A stretch of DNA of 64,000 nt from Dokdonella_A sp044227025 (GTDB lineage Bacteria; Pseudomonadota; Gammaproteobacteria; Xanthomonadales; Rhodanobacteraceae). A program made the position numbers and the translations under genes. Location of the stretch: contig NZ_JBGAFX010000004.1 of assembly GCF_044227025.1 (NCBI RefSeq), forward strand, positions 62,001-126,000, written 5' to 3'. Shown here piece after piece: positions 8,587 through 16,595 of the stretch. Within the stretch, counting starts at the first letter, position 1; every line of letters starts with the position of its first letter. A model generated the notes under the pieces. The model was given only the letters and a program-made list of their open reading frames with translations, had not been told where the DNA came from and did no database searches.

Positions 8587-9234
8587 TTACGCCAGATGTA
8601 ATTCAATACGATCAACTTGGCTCCACAATTCCTTGGGCAGCTCAGTGCTTTCACCGCGTATTGGCCGTACCAACCAATCGCGCTTCTGTCGGCCGAGCAA
8701 TCTCTCCCAGCATTTCGGATACATTTGCCGCATAACAAACAACAGAAACGACACAGCCGACATCTTATTTGCGGCTAAGCGAATCTCGTTGTCCAGACCT
8801 ATGTGTATATGTGCCGCCGGGCGCGCCCCTGCACGATAGCTCGCAGCATCATAGTCAAAGCGAATTGGCGTGACGTACTCGCGCAAAGATGCGGTATCAA
8901 AGACGTGCGCGTAGTCTTCCCGATGCAGCGCTCTCGCCCGAGGAGTGTCGCGCTCACCGAGCGCCTCCAGATATTCGGCAAAGGTCACAATCTGAAGTGG
9001 CGAATGCAGAAAGGCATATGACGGTTTCGCGCCTTCTGAAAAAATGAAAATCGAGTGGTCAGCCATTCGAACGTGATACCAACCGCTCGAAAGCGCCTTC
9101 TTCCACTGCTCAACATAAGGAAGAATACGCAAGTCACCAGCTATCCCTGGCGTGACGACGAAGTGCTCGCTACCGAATTCGGCAACCGGAAAATGCGCCT
9201 CCCGGCAAAGCTCTTGTAGGCGGACCTTATACAT
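8587..9234 (-). CDS. DUF2290-like protein, partner of the split helicase
   Basis: A 215-residue protein. Visible blocks are FDYDAASYRAGARPAAHIHI, GLDNEIRLAANKMS and FLLFVMRQMYPKCWERLLG; a His-rich strand followed by 'RL...FL.FV.R..YP' fits DUF2290, an uncharacterised family (assignment by eye). The ATG lies inside the last codons of the upstream helicase gene (9227 onwards): the two overlap by eight bases in AATGTATAA, which suggests translational coupling. Base composition is visibly more AT-rich than the flanking chromosome, as in the whole 8450-15450 stretch, consistent with horizontal acquisition. A helicase-linked defence or repair role is inferred only from the neighbour. Confidence 0.7.
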   Translation of the reverse strand: MYKVRLQELCREAHFPVAEFGSEHFVVTPGIAGDLRILPYVEQWKKALSSGWYHVRMADHSIFIFSEGAKPSYAFLHSPLQIVTFAEYLEALGERDTPRARALHREDYAHVFDTASLREYVTPIRFDYDAASYRAGARPAAHIHIGLDNEIRLAANKMSAVSFLLFVMRQMYPKCWERLLGRQKRDWLVRPIRGESTELPKELWSQVDRIELHLA

Positions 9235-11135
9235 TTTTTTTAAGGTGCTTGCGGCTTCGAGCCTTAGACTGTACGTCTCTGAGTTTCTTGCGAAGAATTC
9301 GTTCAAAGTCCTCCGGATCGAGCGAACTTCCAAGCTCCTCGATCTCGCGATCGATAGCACTGGGATCCGGTTCGAACAAATCTCGTTTCATAAAAACGAG
9401 ATCCTCGGCTCTTGGTTGAATGAATTCCAACTTAGGAAACTTTTCTTTGGCTCTCTCAAGCTCGCCGTAGAAAGCTTCAGCTGGAGGCCCAATTCCTGAA
9501 ATCGTAAGCCAACCCTTTGCACGCGTCATAGCAGTAAACGCCCTGTTGCGAGACTTTGGCGTAGTCCACTCGAAGAGCGCGTCAACCCCTACAAGGTAGA
9601 CTGCATAAGCCTCGTTTCCTTTTGCCTTATAGACAGTCGCAAGCGTCACGCATCCATCCTCTTGAAATTCCGGGACGCCATACGCTCTTGCATGAATATT
9701 GTTAACGCTAATTCCGATCGCAGCCAATCCTTCGGCGATGGCGCTCAAATACAGTCCGGTGTTTCGGTCATCCGCAGAAATCACCAAGATATCTTCAGGC
9801 GGGACGCCTTGGACCTTAACGTCGTTCCCGATCGCCTCAACTACGAACCCAATCTCTTCGCTAGGGGTTTTGAACACCCTGCATGAGATGATCTCATTCA
9901 GATCACATGCGTCACTGATCGAAGAAGGTGAATTTTCTCGCGGGCGCACAATGGCGACCGTTTTTCCAGGCTCGATAGCGCCCATAACTGAGTAGCCAAA
10001 ATCCTCCCAGTGCTCCTTGGATTCAAGCATTTGAACTACTTTCCTTCCATAGATTCCGAAACCAATCGCGTGAGCGCATACAAGAACCTCGCGTGGATTC
10101 CTATAGCACTTGTGCAGGATGATGTCTTGATCAAACTCGACATGCGGTTCGTTCAATCCATCTGTGCCGAAAAGCGACGCAGCGGTAGGAGTTTCGACAT
10201 CGAATATGGTTTGAAAGACATCGTAGGCAATCACGAGCCGTTCGTCTTTCGCAAGGCGCAGCGCTAGCTTCATAAATTCGGCAGGAAAATCCTGCGCCTC
10301 ATCGACAAACACGTAGTCGAATGAGTCACGCACTGATGGGTCCGCCAACAGCAGGCGACATGCCGCCGCAAAAGGCTGCGAAGCTGACAAGCGCTTAGCT
10401 TGTCCGAAGTCCAACGTAGAGTGACCGAATCGTCTCGCCGTTTGGTAGTACAGACCATCAACCGTCGCGCCGCCCCACGCGTGCAGCACCTGAATTTTCT
10501 TCCAGTCTGGGTCACGATCTTCATGCATCCGGTAGAACCGCGTGATCAACTGTTTGATGTGCTGATACAGACTCTTCGTATAGAACGTCACAGCAATCTT
10601 AGCGTCAGGCTCTCGCACAGCCGTGAGAGCGGCTTTAAGTGCGAGCACAACCGTCTTTCCGGAACCCGCAAGTCCCTGAATGCGTTGTGGCCCTCCGATA
10701 TCACTCATATATGCCACACGCTGATCGCGATCGAATCGGCGAATCTCCTCCTCTAGCGCAGCGATGACCGCGACCTTTGACTTCTTTGGGAAGTTGGCAG
10801 TGGGCCGATCCTTCGGTTTTACGAGAGCTTTGGATCCATCTAGTGTCGACACAAGTTCGGCGAAGACGTCTGAATCAATTCTCGCTGACAGCCGTTGCGT
10901 CCTGAGTTGGTTTTCGAAACTGACTACGCCAACTAATACCGTTTCTGTTGCCTTGCCTTCTGGCATCCAAACGCAGGCATCCAGGGGAAACTTAAGTTTG
11001 GCCCTGCCTGCACGAAGGAGCGGATAGCGCACCAGCCGCGAAAAGACTTGATTGAAAGCACCTTCTAACTTGTTTCGTGACGAGGCGGTTTCCGAATCGA
11101 CCGCCCCGACCAACAGCACGCCATGCCAGGGGGAA

Positions 11136-11139
11136 ATCA
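11136..11139. repeat. Target-site duplication ATCA (left)
   Basis: ATCA directly abuts the left end of the IS and is repeated at 12443-12446. Four bases is within the 3-5 range of the IS3 family. Confidence 0.8.
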
Positions 11140-11189
11140 TGAATCGCCCCGGCTTTCCCGGAGGCTCCAACCTTTGAGAGGATGGAGTC

Positions 11190-11510
11190 ATGAAGAAGCC
11201 CAACAAGTATGCCCCGGAAGTACGAGAGCGAGCAGTTCGGATGGTGCGCGAGCACCAGGCTGAGCACACCTCGCAGTGGGCGGCGATCGAATCGATTGCT
11301 GCCAAGATCGGCTGCACGGCGCAGACGCTGTGCAACTGGGTTCGGCAGGCCGAGCGCGACCAAGGGTCGCGTGCCGGTCTGACGACGGCGGAGCGAGAGC
11401 GCGTGAAGACGCTGGAACGCGAGGTGAAGGAGCTACGCCAGGCCAACGAGATCCTGCGCAAGGCCAGTGCGTATTTTGCGCAGGCGGAGCTCGACCGCCG
11501 ATCCAAGTGA
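11190..11510 (+). CDS. IS3-family transposase OrfA
   Basis: A 106-residue protein with an N-terminal helix-turn-helix of the transposase_8 (IS3/IS911) type: YAPEVRERAVRMVREH, then IAAKIGCTAQTLCNWVRQ. A leucine/charged coiled coil follows (TLEREVKELRQANEILRKAS). It binds the terminal inverted repeats and pairs with OrfB. A good GAGAGGATGG ribosome site lies upstream of the ATG. Its TGA overlaps the orfB ATG by one base (TGATG). I see no classic A6G slippery heptamer in the overlap, so coupling by re-initiation is as likely as frameshifting. Confidence 0.93.
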   Translation: MKKPNKYAPEVRERAVRMVREHQAEHTSQWAAIESIAAKIGCTAQTLCNWVRQAERDQGSRAGLTTAERERVKTLEREVKELRQANEILRKASAYFAQAELDRRSK

Positions 11511-12403
11511 TGACGCGTTTCATCGATGAACACCGGTCGATGTACGGGGTCGAGCCGATCTGCAGGGTATTGCCGATCGCCCCGTCGACGTATTACCTGC
11601 ACGCGGGGCGCCGCGCCAATCCGACGAAGCGACCGGCGCGTCTACAACGCGACGCCGCGTTGCTGCCGCAGGTCAGGCGCGCGTGGGAAGAGAACCAGCA
11701 GGTGTACGGGGCGAGGAAGGTCTGGAAGCAGTTGCAACGTGAGCGCTGGGTCGTGGCCCGTTGTACGGTTGAGCGGCTCATGCGAGAGCTGGGCATCGTC
11801 GGCGTGGTCCGTGGAAAGGCCGTTCGTACGACCAAGCCCGATCCCGGGCGCCCGTGCCCGCTGGATCGCGTGAATCGGCAGTTCAAGGCCGAGCGGCCCG
11901 ATCAGCTATGGGTGAGCGACTACACCTTCGTCTCGACGTGGCAAGGGTTCGCCTACGTGGCCTTCGTGATCGACGTCTATGCACGGCGCATCGTGGGCTG
12001 GAAGGTGTCCGCTGGCCAGCAAACGCAGTTCGTGCTGGACGCACTGGAACAGGCGCTGCATGCGCGAAGTCCGGCGAACCGACTGGTTCATCACAGCGAT
12101 CGCGGTTCGCAATATGTATCGATCCGCTACACCGAACGACTGGCCGAGGCAGGCATCGAACCATCGGTCGGCAGCGTGGGCGACAGCTACGACAATGCAC
12201 TCGCCGAAACAATCAATGGCCTGTACAAGGCCGAAGTGGTGCACCGTCAGTCGTGGCGCAGCCGCGAGCAGATCGAACTGGCGACCTTACAGTGGGTCGA
12301 CTGGTACAACCATCGCCGCCTGCTCGGCTCCATCGGATACATTCCTCCAGCAGAAGCCGAAGAAAACTATTATCGTCAGCACGAGTCCGCCATCGAGGTG
12401 TGA
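11510..12403 (+). CDS. IS3-family transposase OrfB (DDE integrase)
   Basis: A 297-residue catalytic subunit. It starts MTRFIDEHRSMYGVEPICRV, continues with the HTH_21 region (ENQQVYGARKVWKQLQRE) and then the rve integrase core. The three DDE residues are in WVSDYTFVST, HHSDRGSQYV and NALAETINGLYKAE. The family-typical ending WYNHRRLLGSIGYIPPAEAE is present. The frame is open upstream to 11276, consistent with a possible OrfAB fusion by frameshifting. It catalyses cut-and-paste or copy-out transposition of the element. Confidence 0.93.
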   Translation: MTRFIDEHRSMYGVEPICRVLPIAPSTYYLHAGRRANPTKRPARLQRDAALLPQVRRAWEENQQVYGARKVWKQLQRERWVVARCTVERLMRELGIVGVVRGKAVRTTKPDPGRPCPLDRVNRQFKAERPDQLWVSDYTFVSTWQGFAYVAFVIDVYARRIVGWKVSAGQQTQFVLDALEQALHARSPANRLVHHSDRGSQYVSIRYTERLAEAGIEPSVGSVGDSYDNALAETINGLYKAEVVHRQSWRSREQIELATLQWVDWYNHRRLLGSIGYIPPAEAEENYYRQHESAIEV

Positions 12404-12442
12404 CTCAAACCAAACAGCCTCCGGGATTTCCGGGGCGATTCA

Positions 12443-12446
12443 ATCA
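12443..12446. repeat. Target-site duplication ATCA (right)
   Basis: Second copy of the ATCA found at 11136-11139. Deleting one copy together with the IS restores the helicase reading frame. Confidence 0.8.
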
Positions 12447-12619
12447 CAACCAAGTCAGCTACGAGAAGTTTCTCGTCTTCGCGAAACAATGGGAAGTTAA
12501 TGAAGACAACAGCTTCTTCCAACAGCAGCTCGCCCTGCTTTGCTCTAACGTGCTCGACCAACGCTCTCACATTGGGGTCGGATCGCACAGCAGCTTCGTT
12601 CGGATAGATTTGCATTCTG

Positions 12620-12820
12620 CTATGACCCGGCTGTTTGGTTGATCGACGCGAGCATCTCGCTGGATTGAATCAGCTTAGGCACAACTCCATTGCGCATATA
12701 GATTCTGCCGTCCTTTGTTGACGAAAATTCTTGCCAGCCGAAAGAACCAGCCCCCTTACTCCTCATCGGAGGTGATCCAATGCTATTCGCCCATCCTCCG
12801 AGGGCCTCGATATGCCGCAT
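12620..12820 (-). CDS. Small ORF directly upstream of the split helicase
   Basis: A 66-residue open frame that stops four bases before the helicase start at 12615, on the same strand. The sequence (GSFGWQEFSSTKDGRIYMRN, GVVPKLIQSSEM) matches no family I know and could be the remnant C-terminus of a larger gene. An in-frame stop lies immediately before its ATG, and a palindromic repeat sits about 50 bases upstream. It may be a leader peptide, a real small gene or chance. Confidence 0.3.
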   Translation of the reverse strand: MRHIEALGGWANSIGSPPMRSKGAGSFGWQEFSSTKDGRIYMRNGVVPKLIQSSEMLASINQTAGS

Positions 12821-12869
12821 CTGAGATCAGGACGATATTGCTCGACCAGCTTAAGGATGTGCGCCAGAA

Positions 12870-12929
12870 AACGGGGTCAGAGTGCCTTCTCTATTGGCTT
12901 TCTTCCTCAAAAGGCACTCTGACCCCGTT
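12870..12929. repeat. Perfect 17-bp inverted repeat (GGGGTCAGAGTGCC family)
   Basis: AACGGGGTCAGAGTGCC (12870-12886) faces its exact complement (12913-12929) across a 26-base pyrimidine-rich loop. The core GGGGTCAGAGTGCC also opens the leader of the composite REP element at 3386. The rest of the gap 12821-12978 shows nothing else. Confidence 0.85.
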
Positions 12930-12978
12930 ATCCGTTATCGCAAGCAACCGCGGCCATGGAGATAAACACGAGGACTTC

Positions 12979-14250
12979 TCAACCGCGAATGTCCGTACAG
13001 AGAGCCTTCAGAGCGTCGACGTCCGCAGGTGCCTTGTCAAGTTTGAAATCGTAGTCGGTCGAAGCACCGGCGTTGTTTGCTGCGATCGCCATATCGATGT
13101 ACGTCGATACAAGCTTGCCGGCCTTCTCGAGCGCTGCAGCGACATCCGGAAACGGAGAATCGGCATTTCCGTCCTTGTAATAGCCGCTGCATTCTGCACG
13201 CACATCTCGCAAGGAACCAGCGAAGGCAAGGCGTGCACTGTTGAATGCCTTCATCTTTTCCAGCCGGGCATTCTCGACCGTAATTTGCGCAGCCGGCACG
13301 ACCTCTGCCTTGACCGCATCCGTAATGGGTGTTTTTTGCGATGATATCGCATCAGCCAGGCTGGTGAGGAACGCGTTTGCAGCCTTTGTCTCGACGACGA
13401 TTCCAGCCAACGTCACCGGAGTCTTCACCTTGGGCATGGTAAACGCAGCCCATGGCGAAAGTGGCGCGTCATTCGAGTATCGGACCGCAGAACGACTATC
13501 GAGACCACCAAGTATCGCCATACTGACGGTGGCATCCGATGCTTCGACGATAGCGACGTCCGGCGTTGACTGCGGCTTCGGTTTCACAAAGCCAGCGAAT
13601 ACCACGTAATCACGCGAGCCAAACCCGCCTATAAAGGGCTTGTCGACGAGGGCGCATGTCGGTCGGAACGCCATCGCGCTGGCGTCACTGGAAACATGGA
13701 CCTCAAGCTCGACGAAGAAGTCCAGGTGGGAGACGTTAAATGGATAGTTTCGCTTGTCTTGTGCGGGACCGCATTGATCCAGCTGACCAGTACCCTTTCC
13801 TGAATCCGCGTTGTCGAAGCGCGCGGCAACGATCTCCACGCATCCCGGCAGCACCACAGAGTCATCGCCCGGATTCTCGGTGATGCCAGTGAGGTCGGAG
13901 TCGCTGCCTACCAGTTGAAGTCCGCGATACGTCTCGACTCGAACTGTCTTCGCCTCGCCAGCCGACCGAATGGCACCAACCAGCAGGTCAAACCCCTTAT
14001 CTATCAAGCCCGGCAGCAGCGCGGCAACCAACGCGGCGGACTTGAACGTGGACTGCGAGTCTTTACCCGGTACTTTTGCGTACACAGCCTCGTTGGTGTG
14101 TTCTGAAAATAGACATTTCCTCGACGCATACACTCGCATCTGCTGAACGCCCGGGCGACTGGCTTCGGCGTGCAACGAGGACGATCCGGCGACAAAGCCA
14201 AGGAGACATGAGAAGACGTAGACCGCTGCCGAAACTCGATTGGACATCAC
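12979..14250 (-). CDS. Exported protein of unknown function
   Basis: A 423-residue protein with a signal peptide (VYVFSCLLGFVAGSSSLHAEA). I recognise no family. The body is mixed alpha/beta with VVLPGCVEIVAARFD, HLDFFVELEVHVSSD, FGSRDYVVFAGFVKPK and a helical C-terminal third (ARLEKMKAFNSARLAFAGSL) with cysteines near the end (AECSGYY, LKALCTDIRG). It lies 58 bases downstream of the trypsin-like protease gene on the same strand, so the two probably form a transcript; it might be a substrate, inhibitor or partner of that protease. Base use is AT-richer than the chromosome average here, as for the adjacent helicase island. Confidence 0.65.
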   Translation of the reverse strand: MMSNRVSAAVYVFSCLLGFVAGSSSLHAEASRPGVQQMRVYASRKCLFSEHTNEAVYAKVPGKDSQSTFKSAALVAALLPGLIDKGFDLLVGAIRSAGEAKTVRVETYRGLQLVGSDSDLTGITENPGDDSVVLPGCVEIVAARFDNADSGKGTGQLDQCGPAQDKRNYPFNVSHLDFFVELEVHVSSDASAMAFRPTCALVDKPFIGGFGSRDYVVFAGFVKPKPQSTPDVAIVEASDATVSMAILGGLDSRSAVRYSNDAPLSPWAAFTMPKVKTPVTLAGIVVETKAANAFLTSLADAISSQKTPITDAVKAEVVPAAQITVENARLEKMKAFNSARLAFAGSLRDVRAECSGYYKDGNADSPFPDVAAALEKAGKLVSTYIDMAIAANNAGASTDYDFKLDKAPADVDALKALCTDIRG

Positions 14251-14308
14251 ACTTTCCCCCCTGTATTGATAGCCATGACGCGAGCTTGCGATGGAAGACT
14301 GGCGAAAC

Positions 14309-15121
14309 CTAGTTCAGAAGTTGATGGTTGACCCACTCTCGTTGCGCGCCCGACAGCAATACATAGATTGACCCGCCGCCACATACCTCGGCGCCTTTAT
14401 AGCTTCGCGAAGCTATGCCAACGATCACGCCAGACGCCTCGACGTTCGCGCCTTCCGGCAGCAGTAGCGCAGGGCTACCGCTATCACCAGGGCAAGCGCC
14501 TACATCGCCGGAGACGTAGCCGACGGGCCCGACAACGAACTCTCTACCTTTGAAACAGCCATAGAATTCAGAGGCGCTGCAGCGAGCGTCCATGATATGA
14601 GCGGTGCCGAAATTTCGACGCCCTGAAGCCCCGTTTGTCGGTGCATACCCGGTAATGATCAAACCAGAACCCTCAACTACTCGACCGATGTCGACGTCGC
14701 TCGCCATTTTCGCAACGCTGGCATTGTGGGTCCGCGGGGGATACTTGAGCTTGATGGTGGCCAGATCTCCATCCTCAGCAATGTGATCGCACCGAGCTCG
14801 GATCGTCGTCTCATTTTCCTCTGTCGGAATGGATTCGGCAGCTGACGCCGGGATGACTTGATATCCGAATCTGACTTCCTTGATCTGTTTGTTGCATGCG
14901 CAATGAGCTGCGGTGAGGATGAGATCCTTCTTGATCGCCACACCGCTGCATATCAGGCCTAGTTCGGAAGATCCCTGGGTTGTACCAAAGAGCGCAACAA
15001 CTTCATTGCGGTTCTTTGCTGGCACACCGCGACGGACGTAGTCCTGGTATTGAGGCAGGCAGGCAACAAATGCCAGACATGCGCTCACGAACGCTCCCCA
15101 CGCTGCTAGCTTGCGTTTCAT
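14309..15121 (-). CDS. Trypsin-like serine protease, exported
   Basis: A 270-residue S1-family protease. All three catalytic residues are visible: His73 in LTAAHC, Asp119 in EDGDLATIKL and Ser214 in ACPGDSGSPALL. Disulfide-type cysteines flank them (LGLICSGVAI, ACNKQ, DARCSAS). The N-terminus MKRKLAAWGAFVSACLAFVAC is a signal sequence; the Cys at 21 (FVAC) could be a weak lipobox. The longer reading frame upstream to 15877 lies over another gene and is not real; the ATG at 15121 directly precedes the signal peptide. It acts in the periplasm or outside the cell and heads a two-gene unit with 12979-14250. Confidence 0.85.
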   Translation of the reverse strand: MKRKLAAWGAFVSACLAFVACLPQYQDYVRRGVPAKNRNEVVALFGTTQGSSELGLICSGVAIKKDLILTAAHCACNKQIKEVRFGYQVIPASAAESIPTEENETTIRARCDHIAEDGDLATIKLKYPPRTHNASVAKMASDVDIGRVVEGSGLIITGYAPTNGASGRRNFGTAHIMDARCSASEFYGCFKGREFVVGPVGYVSGDVGACPGDSGSPALLLPEGANVEASGVIVGIASRSYKGAEVCGGGSIYVLLSGAQREWVNHQLLN

Positions 15122-15455
15122 GGTCGCGAGTAGCCCAGTCCTGCAGAGCGTTAGTCTTACAAGCTCTCGCGTGTTTTCACGTAGGAAATTTCTGACAATC
15201 CATGTAGGAAAATTGATACGGCGAGAGTTCCAATTCCAGCCAGTCGGGCAGGTCTCGCGTGTATCCGTGTAACGACAGCAGCCCAAATCGCTCGAAATTG
15301 ACGTTGCGAGCCGCTGTCCGCCCTTGTCTATCGGTGTTCCGGAGTCGCGGGATCTGAGACCGCCTCCTGTTCCAATACTCCTCGTGCCGTGTGGCACACG
15401 GTCGCCGGCCATCGGGGTCGGCGGCTTCTTCGAAAACCAAGAGGAGTAGTGCCTA
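15122..15455. other. Intergenic region between divergent genes
   Basis: 334 bases between the protease gene (minus) and the 15456 gene (plus). It must hold both promoters. A GTGCCGTGTGGCAC palindrome lies near 15390-15403. A minus-strand frame (15177-15440) has no ribosome site or recognisable content and is not called. AAGAGGAGTAGTG near the right end is the ribosome site of the next gene. Confidence 0.5.
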
Positions 15456-15923
15456 ATGACCCAGAACATCGTTTCGCTGAACCTCACCGATGACCAGCTG
15501 ACGGCCGTGGATGCGGCGCTGACGGAGCTGGAGGCGCAACTGGGCGGGTTGATCGCCCTGTCGGTGCCGCAGAAGCGGTCGTTGCGCAAGATGGGAGAGA
15601 AGTCCGAGGCGTTCTGCCGGCAGGCGATGCTGCTGCTGTCGCAGAATCCGGAGCTGGTGCCGGCCAACGTGGTGGCGGCGGGTCCGGTGCAGGATCTGGC
15701 CATGCTCGACAAGCTGCGTCCGCGCCTGGCGCGCCTCACCCGCCTGGCCGAACGTGCGACCGATACGGATATCGCGCTCGGCAGCGACGTGATGGTCGCG
15801 TCGTTGCAGGTGTATGGCCAGCTCAAGCTCACGGGTGCCAGCGAGGGCCTGCAAGCATTGCGGCGTGACCTCGGCATGCGCTTCGCACGGACGTCGAAGC
15901 CGGAGGAAGCGAAGGCGGCCTAG
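15456..15923 (+). CDS. Small helical hypothetical protein
   Basis: A 155-residue, entirely helical soluble protein (MTQNIVSLNLTDDQLTAVDA, ALTELEAQLGGLIAL, SEAFCRQAMLLLSQNPELV, YGQLKLTGASEGLQALRRDL). I recognise no named domain. A strong GAGGAG ribosome site precedes the ATG, a clear terminator follows and codon use is typical of the chromosome, so it is a genuine, well-expressed single gene. The content (alternating hydrophobic heptads, one cysteine) suggests a bundle that binds another protein; no function can be stated. Confidence 0.75.
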   Translation: MTQNIVSLNLTDDQLTAVDAALTELEAQLGGLIALSVPQKRSLRKMGEKSEAFCRQAMLLLSQNPELVPANVVAAGPVQDLAMLDKLRPRLARLTRLAERATDTDIALGSDVMVASLQVYGQLKLTGASEGLQALRRDLGMRFARTSKPEEAKAA

Positions 15924-15952
15924 CCCTCGCGACCTTTCCTCATGCAAGCCTG

Positions 15953-15980
15953 AGCCGCAGTGATGCGGCTTTTTTGTTTT
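15953..15980 (+). terminator. Rho-independent terminator of the 15456 gene
   Basis: AGCCGCA (15953-15959), loop GTGA, TGCGGCT (15964-15970), followed by TTTTTT and GTTTT. It begins 30 bases after the stop codon. Confidence 0.9.
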
Positions 15981-15989
15981 TGGAATTTG

Positions 15990-16335
15990 CCGACCGCCTC
16001 AGTGTTGGCTTCGCGCACGGTTGATTTGAAGCGTCGCAACGTTTCGGTGCGGCGTTGCACCTTTTCGGTGCGTGCGCGCACATCCGATTTGCTCCGTCGC
16101 AAATTTTCTTTGGAAGGCCGGAGCTTTCGGGGTCCGGTGGCGCATGTTTTCGGTGCGGCGTTCCAAATCGCGGGTGCGGCGTTGCACTGTTCATTTGCTC
16201 GCGAGCATGTTTGATTTGATCGTTCGCAAATTCGATTTGGTCGGGTGCAAATCCGATTTGCGCGGTCGCATGTTTTCTTTGCGAGGTCGCATCCGGGATT
16301 TGATCGGTTGCACTGGATGGGTGCAACGCTGGAGC
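15990..16335. repeat. Array of degenerate 21-bp tandem repeats
   Basis: About fifteen units of roughly 21 bases run through this stretch, with approximate consensus TCGCANNTTCGATTTGNNCGG. Good examples are TCGCAACGTTTCGGTGCGGC at 16034 and GTGCAAATCCGATTTGCGCG at 16246. The period shows in translation: both complementary-strand frames give seven-residue periodicities (for example DRANRIC, TRPNRIC, ERSNQTC). The frames have no start context and are not called as genes. The array lies just beyond the terminator of the 15456 gene. Confidence 0.8.
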
Positions 16336-16393
16336 TTGCGGATGCGCGGGTGCGACGGGGTGTTGGGCGGGTGATGGGTTTGTGGTGGGGGGA

Positions 16394-16418
16394 GCATCGC
16401 GGCTTCCGCCGCTCCCAC
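16394..16418. repeat. Single REP arm
   Basis: One inverted arm, GCATCGCGGCTTCCGCCGCT followed by CCCAC, with no forward partner nearby. Confidence 0.85.
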
Positions 16419-16467
16419 ATGGGTCCTCCAACGGGGGGCGCGATGGTTCCCGCCATAGGTGCGAGCA

Positions 16468-16580
16468 CCACCATCCCCACCCAACCCTCCCCTTGAAGGG
16501 GAGGGCTTGCGGCGGGACTCGCATGGGATGCGAGCGGCACCATTCCTACCGAGCCCTCTCCTTGGAGGGGAGGGCTTGCA
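16468..16580. repeat. CCCTCCCCTTGAAGGGGAGGG repeat, two copies
   Basis: Copy one contains CCTCCCCTTGAAGGGGAGG after ACCATCCCCACCC; copy two (from about 16538) contains CTCTCCTTGGAGGGGAGGG. Related copies occur at 22240-22285 and 34609-34664. It lies beyond the 3' end of the 16596 gene. Confidence 0.8.
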
Positions 16581-16595
16581 GCTTGAAGGGAGGGT

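Larger units (their letters stand above)
11140..12442 (+). mobile_element. Complete IS3-family insertion sequence (1303 bp)
   Basis: The ends are 27-bp imperfect inverted repeats, both starting TGAATCGCCCCGG and ending TCCCGGAGGCT, with three central mismatches (CTT against AAA). A 4-bp duplication ATCA flanks the element. It carries orfA and orfB in the usual IS3 arrangement. Both frames are open and the DDE residues are present, so it looks intact and recently inserted. It sits in the NERD/helicase gene in the opposite orientation. Confidence 0.93.
9227..12615 (-). pseudogene. NERD-type nuclease / SF1 helicase gene split by IS3 element
   Basis: The 5' part (12615 down to 12443) encodes MQIYPNEAAV...LLVADLVVI and the 3' part (11139 down to 9227) continues SPWHGVLLVGAVDSET. 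Removing 11140-12446 (IS plus one TSD) joins them in frame as VVISPWHGVLLVG, giving 693 residues. The N-terminal segment looks like a NERD nuclease-related domain. The rest is a superfamily-1 helicase: Walker A GLAGSGKT, Walker B VFVDEAQDFP, an Arg motif HKCYRNPREVL, TVYKAKGNEAYAVYLVG and AFTAMTRAKGWL. The insertion creates an ATG at 11138-11140 in frame with the 3' part, so the complete helicase portion (637 residues) might still be made. Downstream it overlaps the DUF2290-like gene. Confidence 0.85.

Noticed and set aside
11480..11515. Programmed -1 frameshift signal between orfA and orfB
   Set aside because: No A6G or similar slippery heptamer could be seen in the overlap; TGATG re-initiation explains orfB expression equally well.
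11160..11602. N-terminal extension of the helicase frame read antisense through the IS
   Set aside because: It is the chance open frame opposite the transposase genes; the real N-terminus lies at 12443-12615 beyond the IS.
15122..15877. Upstream extension of the protease frame
   Set aside because: It runs antisense to the 15456 gene and lacks a start context; the signal peptide begins at 15121.
15920..16543. Long minus-strand frame across the 21-bp repeats
   Set aside because: Its openness follows from the 21-bp period (all frames show it); it has no ribosome site and overlaps the terminator.
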